Shown here: one piece after another, positions 1 to 10,800 of the stretch
How the letters are laid out: every line of letters begins with the position of its first letter
How positions within the stretch are numbered: position 1 is the first letter of the stretch
Source of the DNA: Christensenella sp. UBA6420
GTDB taxonomy: Bacteria > Bacillota > Clostridia > Christensenellales > DTU072
Direction: 5' to 3'
Assembly (NCBI GenBank): GCA_002439705.1
Contig: DJPE01000038.1
Coordinates: 297-21,404, forward strand
DNA length: 21,108 nucleotides
Program-made: the position numbers and the translations under genes
Notes under the pieces: model-generated
Seen by the model: only the letters and a program-made list of their open reading frames with translations
Told to the model about the DNA's origin: nothing
Database searches by the model: none

Positions 1-394
1 CGGGGTTTCTCAAATCGAGAAAACGGTATTTAAGTCTGGTTTCTTCCTTCGATGCGAGCGAATTGGCCACTTCAAACGGAAGCTGCTCGACGCACTTTCC
101 GAGAACTTCTATTTCTTCGGGTTCTATTTCTATAAGTCCCGTCGGGATATTGGGGTTTGGGCTGGAACGAAGAATTACCTTTCCCGTCACTTTAATGGTA
201 GATTCTCTCTGAATATTGCGGACTTTATTTTTCATATCTTCGTCGCTTACCGTTACTTGAGTCATTCCGTAAAAGTCGCGCATTACGAAAAATATTACCG
301 CGCCTAAATCGCGTACGCTGTGCAACCAACCGCAAAGGGTAACTTTCTTGCCGACGTCGCTGTCGCGTAATTCGTTACAATTATGTGTTCTCAC
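1..394 (-). CDS. aspS: Aspartyl-tRNA synthetase, N-terminal part (runs off left edge)
   Basis: This class II synthetase charges tRNA(Asp) with aspartate in the cytoplasm. The 131 visible residues form the N-terminal OB-fold that binds the anticodon. They open with MRTHNCNELRDSDVGKKVTL and continue with the CGWLHSVRDLG motif, then NPNIPTGLIEIE, and finish with LKYRFLDLRNP, the junction to the catalytic core; all are typical of AspRS. The catalytic domain lies outside the window, so its motifs and the discriminating/non-discriminating status cannot be judged. The start is GTG at 394-392, chosen because AGGAGG (406-401) lies 6 nt upstream. That ribosome site overlaps the asnS stop codon, so the two genes are co-transcribed and perhaps translationally coupled. 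No separate promoter fits in the 10-nt gap. Confidence 0.95.
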   Translation of the reverse strand, partial: MRTHNCNELRDSDVGKKVTLCGWLHSVRDLGAVIFFVMRDFYGMTQVTVSDEDMKNKVRNIQRESTIKVTGKVILRSSPNPNIPTGLIEIEPEEIEVLGKCVEQLPFEVANSLASKEETRLKYRFLDLRNP

Positions 395-404
395 TTGTTT
401 CCTC

Positions 405-1778
405 CTATTTTATATCGCCTGCGGTACGCGGATAAAGGATAACGTCCCTTATGTTCGCCATACCCGTAATGTACATAAGTATTCTTTCGAATCCGAGTCC
501 GAATCCGCTGTGCGGTACGCTTCCGAACTTACGCAGAGCGATATAGTCTTCGTATTCTTTCGTGGTCATATGTCTGTCGTTCATTGCCTGCAAAAGTTTG
601 TCCAAATCGGCTTCTCTTTCGGAACAACCTATTATTTCGCCCACTCCGGGAACTAACAAATCGGTCGCCGCAACGGTCTTGCCGTCGGGGTTTTGCTTCA
701 TGTAGAAAGACTTTATTTCCTTAGGATAGTTGATTACGAACACGGGCTTTTTGAAAATAACTTCGGTAAGGTATTTTTCGTGTTCGGTCTGTATGTCTTC
801 GCCCCATTCCACGGGATAAACGAACTTAGCTCCCGATTCTTTCAACATTCTTATAGCGTCGGTATATTCCACTATTCCGAACTTGTGGCTGACCACGTTA
901 CGGAGTTTTTCTATAAGACCCGGTTCCATAAACTTGTCGAAGAAGGTAAGTTCGGGCAGGCACTTATCGAGCACCGTGTTAAGAATATGCTTGATTAAAT
1001 CTTCCGCTATTTCAATAATGTCGGGAAGTTCGGCAAACGCTACTTCGGGCTCTATATGCCAGAATTCCGCCGCATGACGGGGGGTATTGCTGTTTTCGGC
1101 TCTGAACGACGGTCCGAAGGTATAAATCTTGCCGAAAGCCATAGCCGCTACTTCGCCTTCGAGCTGTCCCGAAACGCTCAAACCCGCTTTCTGTCCGAAA
1201 AAGTCGTTCTTGTAATACTCTTCTTCGCTCTTATATTCGTTGCTGTAACCTATGGTAGTAACTTTGAACACTTCGCCCGCGCCTTCGCAGTCGCTTGCGG
1301 TAATGAGCGGCGTATTGATGTACACGAAATGTCTCGCCTGGAAAAATTCGTGTATGCAGCTTGCCACCACCGAACGAACTCTGAACACGGCGTTAAAAGT
1401 GTTGGTGCGGACTCTCAGATGGGGCATGGAACGCAAAAATTCCATACTGCAACGTTTTTTCTGCAAGGGATAATCGGCGGGGCAATCGCCAAGCATAACT
1501 ATTTCGGTAGCGTTTATTTCCACCGAATCCTGCATTACGACGCTCTTTACGAGCGTGCCTGTTACCTTGACCGAACAGCCGAGACGCATGAATTCGTTGT
1601 TTTTTATCGTTTCTTTGTCGATTACTATCTGCAGATGCTTAAAGGCAGTGCCGTCGTTGACTTCCAGAAACGCCATGGTTTTGGAATCGCGGAACGTTCT
1701 TACCCAGCCGCAAACGGTGACTTCGGAACCGATTTCTATCTTTCCGTCGAAAATATCGACGATGTCGGTGTGTTTCAT
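405..1778 (-). CDS. asnS: Asparaginyl-tRNA synthetase
   Basis: This class II synthetase joins asparagine to tRNA(Asn) in the cytoplasm. The predicted 457 residues are the normal length for bacterial AsnRS. An N-terminal OB-fold covers about residues 18-100 (CGWVRTFRDSK near 23-33). The catalytic core follows, with FKVTT at 171-175, the DFFGQKAGLSVSGQL stretch at 192-206, motif 2 (FRAENS, 225-230) and motif 3 (GLGFER, 427-432). The ATG at 1778 is preferred over a TTG-initiated extension to 1844, because AAGGAG sits 6 nt upstream of the ATG and the extension would run through the promoter. It heads an operon with aspS. Having AsnRS implies that Asn-tRNA can be made directly; whether an amidotransferase route also exists cannot be seen here. 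Confidence 0.97.
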   Translation of the reverse strand: MKHTDIVDIFDGKIEIGSEVTVCGWVRTFRDSKTMAFLEVNDGTAFKHLQIVIDKETIKNNEFMRLGCSVKVTGTLVKSVVMQDSVEINATEIVMLGDCPADYPLQKKRCSMEFLRSMPHLRVRTNTFNAVFRVRSVVASCIHEFFQARHFVYINTPLITASDCEGAGEVFKVTTIGYSNEYKSEEEYYKNDFFGQKAGLSVSGQLEGEVAAMAFGKIYTFGPSFRAENSNTPRHAAEFWHIEPEVAFAELPDIIEIAEDLIKHILNTVLDKCLPELTFFDKFMEPGLIEKLRNVVSHKFGIVEYTDAIRMLKESGAKFVYPVEWGEDIQTEHEKYLTEVIFKKPVFVINYPKEIKSFYMKQNPDGKTVAATDLLVPGVGEIIGCSEREADLDKLLQAMNDRHMTTKEYEDYIALRKFGSVPHSGFGLGFERILMYITGMANIRDVILYPRTAGDIK

Positions 1779-1815
1779 CGTATACTCCTTATTATTCCGT
1801 TTATACTCACGGGAT

Positions 1816-1844
1816 ATTATATAATTTTTCCTTTTTTCTAACAA
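1816..1844 (-). promoter_or_regulatory. asnS-aspS promoter
   Basis: A perfect -10 TATAAT (1821-1816) lies 17 nt downstream of a -35-like TTGTTA (1844-1839, 4 of 6 matches to TTGACA). Transcription should start near 1810, giving a leader of about 30 nt before the asnS ATG. The element sits in the 109-nt gap between the giant gene's stop and the asnS start. Confidence 0.7.
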
Positions 1845-1887
1845 GCGTTTTTTACGCTTATATCGGTTTTTTACGCCGAAATTATCG

Positions 1888-4800
1888 TTAATTCGGTATA
1901 GACGAATTGCCCTGACCCCTTACAAGGTAATCCTTGTAATTGTTGTACGACGCCATAAACTGACTATAAGTCAAGCCGTTTACGGTCGCACCCGAATTAT
2001 ACGTTCCCGACGACGCTTCGTATCTGCTCCACTTGGTCTCAGCTGCGGTCTTGTTTATTTCGTGCGACACGAGAAGTATTCCCGTCTTATAGTCCGTCCT
2101 GAACAGTCTGCCGTCGCTGCCTCCTTTTTTCGACGCGTCGAAAACGCCGACGAAACCTGCGCCGAACAATACGTTGACTTCGCGTACGTTTACGGTGGCC
2201 GAACCTATTTTGAACTCGTCGAGTCCGTACGCTTCCATACCCGTGACTCTCATGTCGTCCATGCTTACGCCGTAAGGCATATTGGGACAGGCTATGTTGC
2301 CTTCGGCGTGTTCGTTCGTATAGGAACGATAATTTTCGCCTATCTGCAAGTCCATACCTCTCGTACTGAGAGCATTATCTCTTGCGCCCATATCTGCCAG
2401 GCTGTTTACGGCGTTTCTCGCTTCGATAGTGTTACCTTTCGACCAGCAATAGTTACAGCCGTAGTTACCCGAGTCTTTATGTTCGTCGTCAATATACTCT
2501 CCGCCTACTATACCGTAGATACCGCCGTCCATTTTAAGACCGGTTCTTATCGGCGTGTATTTTTTCTTTCCGCCGAACATTGCCGTAGACGCGTAGTACC
2601 AACCGTACTTGGTAGACTGACTGTCGCCTTCTTCGCCGTCGTTTGTACTCCAACCGTACGCGCCCATTCTCGTGCTGAAATGGTTGTTCAGGCTGTAACA
2701 GGAGTTAATTCCGTATTCGCCTAAGTATTTCTTTACGCTTCCTACGATACCCGCCACGGTGACGGAATTGCTTGCCATCTGCGTGCCTTCCTTATCGACG
2801 TCGTAGCTGTCTACCCAAACTCTGTTGGCGACGACTACGCTTGCGTTACTCGTAAAGCAACTCTGTACTCTCGTCTTGTATTCGGGTTTGGACTCGAAAC
2901 GGTTAAGTTCGTCGTAGAACCCGAAATCGCTTCCGTCGGCAAGCGCGCCGTTGACAAGGTCGCGGCCCTCCAACGTACCTACGATGCCGCCCGCGGAAAT
3001 AACGAGACAGTGCGACAAAGGCAAACCGTCGCTTCCGTTATAACTTGCCGGATTGCCGGCGGTGACGTCCAATCTCACCGTAGTCCTCGTGTACACTATG
3101 TAGCTGTTGTAGACTCTTCCGGTCGCTCTGCCGACTATACCGCCTACGCTTACTCTGCCGACTACGTTCTTCGCGCTGTTCTTTATCGCGCTTTCGTTCA
3201 CGCTTTGGTCCACGGTGTCCACAGCGTTGTGGTTCGTGTTCCCGGCGTGATAAACGTAAACCGCCGCGCCTTTTATATTCGTATAGCCTGCGTTATATGC
3301 GGCGGCTCCGCTGCCTCCCGTAATTCCGCAATCGGACACCGTGCCCGTATTGAGTCCGACGATACCTCCGAAATCGGATACGGTAGAATTGTAACCGTTG
3401 CTTTGGTCGAACATAAGGCGTACGCCTTCGTCGGTGGAAGTCTTCGGAGCGGTAAGCTCGCAGTCTCTCACTAATCCCGAGCTTACGCCTGCTACGCCGC
3501 CCGCGCTCGTACCTCTCATCCTGAACAAGCCGTAAAGAGTAACGAGCGATATTTCCGAATTGTCGGCGTATCCCACCGCGCCGCCGGTAGCTTGCGCACC
3601 GTGAATAACGACCCCGTTCTTTTCGTCGGTTCTCGCATATTTGTTCGCGCTTCTTATTTCGATTATTTCGAAGTAGCTTTCCGAGCTGTACCCCGCTACG
3701 CCGCCGGCGTATCCCGTGGTGCCGTTGTCTTCGCCGCCTATCTGCATATTGAGATTGGTCATCGTTATCGTGCTTACGACCGTTCCTTTCTTAGCAGAAC
3801 CTATAATTCCGCCCGTAGGCATACTTCTGCTCGCGTAATCGTTTATGATAACGTACTTACTGTACTTTTCATCCGGATCCGAACCTGTAACGGTAACGCC
3901 GTTAATCAGGCTTGTTCTTTCGCCCGCACTCGCTAAATCTGTGCTTCCTTCTATATATCCGACGAGAAGTCCTACGCCTGCGTTACCGCTGTCCGAGCCG
4001 AGTTCCGACAAAAGGTAGATATTAGAGCTGTTCCCGACCGAAACGTTGATATTCTTAATCTGACAGTTCTTGGCGTAACCTACGAGCATACCCATATTCT
4101 GAACCCAGGTACTCATATAAATTCTTGCGCCGCCGTTGCTGCTTTCTATCTGACTTGCTCTCGTCGGATTAACGGTTTCGGGGAAACTTACGTTTTCGAA
4201 GGTAGCTTCGTACGCTTTAGCCGCGAGAAGTCCTACGCTTGCAAACCTGTCGTCGCTGAAACTTATGAACGAGTCGTCTATTTTAAGATTTTTAATCGTT
4301 CCGCCGTACACGCAACCAAATATTCCGTATCCCTGTAAGCCGTCGTAATCGAACGCGGCGAGCGGGTTCCTGTACGTCGCTTCCGCGGGGACTAAGTTGT
4401 CGTCCTGCGGATTGCTCGTGTCGGGGCTTCCGCCGGCGTACGCGGCAAGATTTGATAAAGTATATCCGCCGCCGTCGAATATTCCGTCGAAACCTTTGTC
4501 GTAACCGTCGTCAAGGCTGAAGCACAGCGGTACCCACGCTTCGCTGAGTCCGCCCGGGAACGCCGAAGCGGTGGAAGAATTCGTATAATCCTGTAACTTA
4601 ATGTTGTCGAACATCTTGAATACCGTCTTTATTTCGGTAATCGAACCGTCGGCTGCCTTAGTGTGCATGTTGCAGGAATTTTCGTTGGCGTAGAAGAACA
4701 GACTTACGTTTCTTAACTGCGTCACATTGTAAATTCTGTACGGATTAGCCGCCGTGCCGTCACCCGTATTCGATACGTTGTATCTGTCGTCGCCCGTAAT

Positions 4801-7800
4801 AGCGGGATTACCGAATATAAGGCTTCCGCCCGAAATGTAACCGTCGTTGTAGTCGATTACTATGTACCTGCGGTAACTTTCGTGAGTGGGGTTGAATAAG
4901 TTGCTGTCGTTGCCCCTTGCTCCCGTATCGTTGCCGCCGACTCTGTAAGTATACGCTAATCGCTTCATTGCGGAAAGACCGTTGCCCGAAGTGAAGCCTT
5001 TAAGAGAATAATTAAATACGCCGTGCAGATTGGCTCCGCCTAAGTTTATAAGGTCGAGATTGAATACGATTTGCCCGTCGTCGGCGGTAGCGTCGTCGCC
5101 GTAGGTCGCGTCGGTATCCCATACCGTCAACTTGTCTACGTCCAGTCCGAGATAGTTGAGAATAGAGTCGGGTAAGGTTACGCCCGAACCGTACATAACG
5201 TTATTGAATACGAGTTTCGCATGCGACTTGTATTGTACGTCGATAGAAAAAGCGCCCGCGACGGTATAAGTGCCGCCGGTATAATTCAGTTCTTTCCCCT
5301 TCGATTCGTCTGCGGTGTTCTTGTTGAAGTACACCGCATAGAATCTGTCCACGCTCGGGTCGTATCCCTGCGTGTTGGTGTTAGTGTTGCTGCCGGCGGT
5401 GTTTTCCACAAACTTAGTCACGTCGGCTTTCCTTTCGTCGGTCTTTAACGAAACGGTATACTTGCTGCCCACGTCCATAAGGTACTGCAACGCCCTGCTT
5501 CCCGCTTCGCTCGTAAGGTTTTCGCTCTGATAAGCCAGAGTGCATACTCCCGTCTTACCGGTAGTCGCGTCGTACGTTTCGAAATCCTGCGCGCTCGATT
5601 CGAGTCTTACGCTAAGGTCGGGCGAGTCGTTCACGGCGTAATGTCCCCTTGCCAAAGCGTCCTGATAGCTGTAATCGCTGCCGGCTACGTTGTAGGAATA
5701 TATGGACTGCCTGCTCTGCAAAATGTACAGAGCTTCTATCTGTATCGAATCGGAAGAAGGCGGACTGTCGTTAAACATATAAGTAAGCTCTACGTCGAGT
5801 CCCGCCGCTTCGTCGCCTTCGGCTAAGTGTATGAAACGATAAGCTCTGATGCCGTTTACTTCCCAATACATTCTCCACCCGATAAAGCGGTATCTCATGG
5901 TAATATCGGCGCCTTCGTCAAGCGGATAGTTTATTATTCCGTTTTCGCCGGTTCTGTCGTAATGTCTTATATTAGCGACTGCGCCGTAGTCGAATTCGCC
6001 GTTCATCGTCTTGTCGTCGATAGCGTAATAAACGCCGCTGCCGGTTACGCTCGCAATCGTGGGATGAATTACGCCCGAGAAGTCGGAATCGCTGTTCATT
6101 TCGTCGCCGAGTTCCTTAATGTAGGCTTTCTGCGTAAGCTCCAACCCTACGACTTTATGCAAACTCGGTCTGACTATAAGCGGTCTCGAAAAATCGCGGT
6201 TGTTTTCGTCGCCCGCACTTACGGCGTACGGCATTTCTCCCGAGAACAGATACCCTAACTTAAATCTGTACTCTTCGAAAGTATTGTCGACTATCGTATA
6301 GCTTCCCGTGCTCGGGTCTATTCCGTAGTTTTCGTCTTCGTACCTGTACTCTATATCTTCGTACGCACGCGTGTTCCAGTTATAATACTGCCAGCCGAGA
6401 TGTTTTACGCTCGACGGCAAACTCTCCATCCTGAACGTAACGTAACCGTCCGTCCAATTGTTGCCGATAAGGTCGTAATTCGTGATCGACTGATATAGTA
6501 CTTTGAATAAGCTCATCGCGCTGTAAACCTGCTTATCTCCGCTTGCGCCGGAGTTTACGGCAAGGTTCCAGCCGTTATCCCCGCCCGTCTTTGCGGCCAA
6601 GTCGGCGTATGTAAGGTCGGATATCGCCACGCTCGAAGAGTTGCGGACGATGCCGTTGGTTACGGTGTCGGAAATCTTCATTCCGTCGAAGTCGTAATAT
6701 TCGGTACGCAAGAAACCGCTCTGCCAGCTGTTCCAATGCGAATTGTCGTAATAATAAGTTTCGTTGATTACCGCTACGTTTATTACCGGCTGATAAGTCG
6801 CGACGAAGGTAAGTCCCGCCGCTTCGTATCCGTCCACGATAAGTCCTTCCAAATCGGAATTTATTATAAACTGGCGTTTAAGATAGTCGGTCGTCGGCAA
6901 CAGTCTATCGAGATAGACGTATGTGTTACTGTCGTTAAGGTACCAACCTACGAAAACGTAATTTTCGGGGGCAGCGGGAGCGGTAAGTGTAAAGCTCGAA
7001 CCGTACTGAACGAAATACTTGCCTGTATTGGCGGATTCCTTCGAATACGCTTCGCCGTAATCGTTGTAGTTTACGTCCGACAATTTAACTATCGAATCGG
7101 CGGAATCGACGTCGCCGTAGGTAGTTCCCTTATCGGAATAATACGCTCCGAACACGACTTCGTACACACGGTAGAACTCAAATCTAAGTTCCATATCCCC
7201 GCGCATCTTAACGGTATAAATCGTGTTGCCCGACACGTCCTTACGGCTCGAAATAATAAAGCCGTTGCTGTCCTTGGACCCGAACCCGTCGTCGTAAATA
7301 AGCCATTCGTCGGAGCCTTCTTTATATACTATTCTTCCTTCCGCGCGGCTCTTAGCCACGTCGCGTTGACGAACGTAAAGATTGCTGAAAACGTAATTTT
7401 CGTCGGGTCTTACGGTAATGGTAACGATAGAGTTTATCGTGGTGGCGGAAGTATAAAGTTTTCCGTCGGTGGGTTCTGCTCCCGAACCGTTAAAATAAAC
7501 AGTACCGCCGCTAGCTCCGTCGGTCGCGCCGAAAGTTTCTTTCTCGAAAGTTATTCTCGAATAAACGTTGTTGATAAGATACAGTTCCGTTTCTCCGTCG
7601 ATAATCTTACCCTGTCCGTCGGGGTAAGAGGGATTTACGCTTAACGATACGGGGGTGTACTTGTCGGTATCGGCGGAATAGGTGCAGAACTCGTAAGAAC
7701 TCTGTCCGCTCTTTATGTATAAATCCTTATATATAAGCGAAACGTAGTTGCCGACGAGAACTTCATATACGTACTTGTCGCAAACTTCGTTGCCGTTTGC

Positions 7801-10800
7801 GTTGCCGTTAGGAACGTCCACGCCGTTCTGTTTTGCGGTAAGGCTTACGTAAGAGTAATAATCTATCGCGCCTATCGCAGTGCCTTGCGTGTACTTGTAC
7901 GGGTTAAGAACGTTTACCGTGACGGTGGTCTTTTGCTTGAAGATTATCTTGAACTGCCTGTCGCCGTAGCCGTCTACCGTGTATCTTATGACGTACTTCG
8001 TTCTGCCGCCCGACTCTTCGGAATAGTAAGTAATTTTGCGGACGCCGTTTCTTACCGCGACTTCCGCTCCGTCGACTATTTCCGCCATTTCGTACATAAC
8101 GTAACCGTCGTTGGCGTACGCTTCTATCATCACTTCCGAGAAATATTCGTAAGACGCGCCGTTTACGAGTTCTTTCCTGTCGCCGCCCGTCGTTACATAA
8201 GCGGATACTTTGCCTATTGCGGTGTCGTAATCTATGTATCCGGCGCTGTCTTCGGTAATCTGTCCTAATTCGTCTTTCTTAATAACGCCGTCGTTTTTAC
8301 TGTAAGCGTAAGCGTCTGCTTTTACTTTGTAAGACACTATTTTCGTCGTATAGAACAAGTAGATAGTCTGCCTGCCGTTAAGCAAATTAACGTTGGACAT
8401 AAAGGTATAGGATGCAGAAAAGATCTTGTTCGAATTAGGTGTGTTGACGGAATATTCGGTAGCGTCGAGATCGGATACGTCATCGTCGGTTTTGCCCGTC
8501 TTTACGGCAAGCGAATCTATGGTGTACCCTTCGAACAACGTCAGAGAAACCGAAAATGTATTGAAGTGTTCCACCGTGGCGGGGCTGTAGACGGTGACCG
8601 TCTTGCCGTCGGAAGAACCGTTCATCGTGCCGTGCAAAGCGTTTTCGTAATATACGCCGTTTATGTAGGTCTTAATTTCGTACTTTATCGGAGCTATCTC
8701 GATATAAACTTCGATAGCGGTCTGCGGCACGTTGTACGCGCCTTTAATAAGAGCGTCGTCTATATTGAAAGATATCGAGTAGTAATATACCCACTTTCTT
8801 TCTTCGTCCAGACGACGGACTATGGTGTATTCGTAATTTTCGGACGAGAACGTAACCCTTTCCCCTTCGGAATCGGAATAATACCTTCCCGCGGTTTCCA
8901 GATTGCGATAGCTTATGCCGTTGACGGTAATTCCGTTAAGACGGTATCCTTCCTGCGCGGTAAATTCGTATCTTATCTTGCCGTGATGATTGACTACTTT
9001 CGAAAGAGTGCTGTTATTTACGGTAAGACCTGCGGTAGCGGACGGGTTGGCGTCGGTCTTTCCGTCAAAAACATTCCACACTACGGTGGTATTATTCTTG
9101 TTGTCCTTGCCGACTGCGTCGATATAACCTATCGAAGTGGAAGTTTCGTAAGTCTTGACGTCGATATTTATTTCTATCTCGACCGAACTCGCTATATAAG
9201 TAGCGGCTACGGGACTGGTCGCGGAGTGGAACGTAAACTGCCTTATATCCCCGTCCAGCGCGCCGAAATTAAGTTCTGTATAAATGAGATTACCGGCGTT
9301 GTCGCGCATATATTCCCATTCTTTCGTGTCTTCGTTGTAGCGGACGGCTCTTACTATCGCCTTATAGTCGGCTCGTATCCCGTCGCTTACGGGCAGAATG
9401 GCGTAACCGTTTTTCGGGCTTACCGTCACGGTAAGTTCGTCGTAATGCCAAGCCTTGATTACGTAATAGGAAGCGGCACCCACGTTTTCTTCCCACATTC
9501 CTACGGAACCGTTGCTCGAATCGGAAGACACGGGATAACCTGCGTGCTGCTCGTTAAAGACGGTTTTTATTTCGTAAAGCTTGTTCTTGTCGTTAATCTT
9601 GAACCTTACTTCGTACTCGTTTCTTTCCACCGTTGCGGTAAGGTAAACGTCGGTCTTTACTTTACGCACGCGTAAAACGTCTCTGTACTCGTTGGTGTTT
9701 ACGTTACGCTTGTTGTAGTACATCTGTTCGTCGTAGGCGTCGTTGTCGGCGCTGTCGATTAGATTAACGTCGTTTTCTTTTCCGCCGCGATTGACTCTTA
9801 TATTCTTCAATATAAATCCGTCGCCGATATTTACTCTTACTTCGGCGTAATCGCCCCACGCTATCGTAAGCCCCGACTCTTCTCTTAAATAGTTTATAGT
9901 TTCTCCGACTACTCCGTCTGCGTAAACTACTTCCGCGTAGATATTGTATCTCGTGATATCGAACACGCTTCTCGCTTCGAGATCGCTTACCACAAGGTAC
10001 CCTGCGTCCGTATCGGCTCCGCCGTAGCAAAGGACTTCTATCTCTTCCGTGGTCGACGGAACGGCAGTCCTTATCACTTTCACTCTGTCGGTAATATCGG
10101 TGTCTTCAAGCACGAACGAAGACAATTCGTATCCCTTCGTGTCGAATTTGGGTACCATAATAAACTGTATTCTCGCTCCGTACCCCAACTTGTATCCCAC
10201 GCCGTCGGCGGCGGAAATCGTCACTCCTTCCTTGCCGTATTCGAGTCCGAACCATTCGTCTCTGCCCGTGACGGGGTTGTAATCGAGATAGTAAATATCG
10301 CCGCTTATTACTCTTATATAAATCTCGGCGTAATCGGCTATTTCCGAAGCGGAAATCTTACCCGTACGGTCCTTGTCGTGAACGGTTATTCCGAAGTTTA
10401 CGTCGTAAGTAAGCACTCTGAAACGGGTGGCTATGGTAAGATTCCTGTCGACGTTGGTCGAGTACCTGTTGTCGTTGACTCTCGTAAGAGCGTCTTCGCC
10501 GTTTAAGGTAAACTCTACTCTCTCGTACCCTATTCCGGGAGTAACGTACACGGAATAACGTAAACCGTGTTCTATCAACATAACGTAATCTTTACTGCCG
10601 TCGGTATAAACGTAATTGCCCGCCCTGTTGACGAGTTTTATTCCCGTGTCGGCGTAATCGCCGTTTTCGTAAGTAAAGAAAGTTCCGTCGCGATAGAAAT
10701 ATTTATTTCCGTCGGCGTCGGGTATTACTATATAGTACACGTCGGCGTTGCCGTGGCTGAATACTATATCCATCTCGCCCGTGTACGCCGCGCTCGACTG

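Noticed and set aside
1056..1841. 261-codon open frame antisense to asnS
   Set aside because: asnS has unmistakable AsnRS motifs on the other strand; this frame has no initiation signals or recognisable content.
1779..1844. Upstream extension of asnS (22 extra codons from a TTG)
   Set aside because: It would run through the -10 and -35 boxes, and the ATG at 1778 has an ideal AAGGAG.
1843..1859. AAGCGT-TTTTT-ACGCTT hairpin as terminator of the giant gene
   Set aside because: The stem is only 6 bp and no U-run follows on the minus strand; it also overlaps the asnS -35 box. Read-through into asnS cannot be excluded.
2062..2724. 220-codon open frame on the plus strand
   Set aside because: Antisense to the C-terminal end of the giant gene, with no supporting signals.
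6736..7644. 302-codon open frame on the plus strand
   Set aside because: Antisense to the repeat array of the giant gene, no ribosome site or promoter, composition of a shadow frame.
8566..9675. 369-codon open frame on the plus strand
   Set aside because: It lies wholly antisense to the giant gene, starts with GTG without a ribosome site, and its translation shows no domain. It is a by-product of the codon bias of the minus-strand gene.
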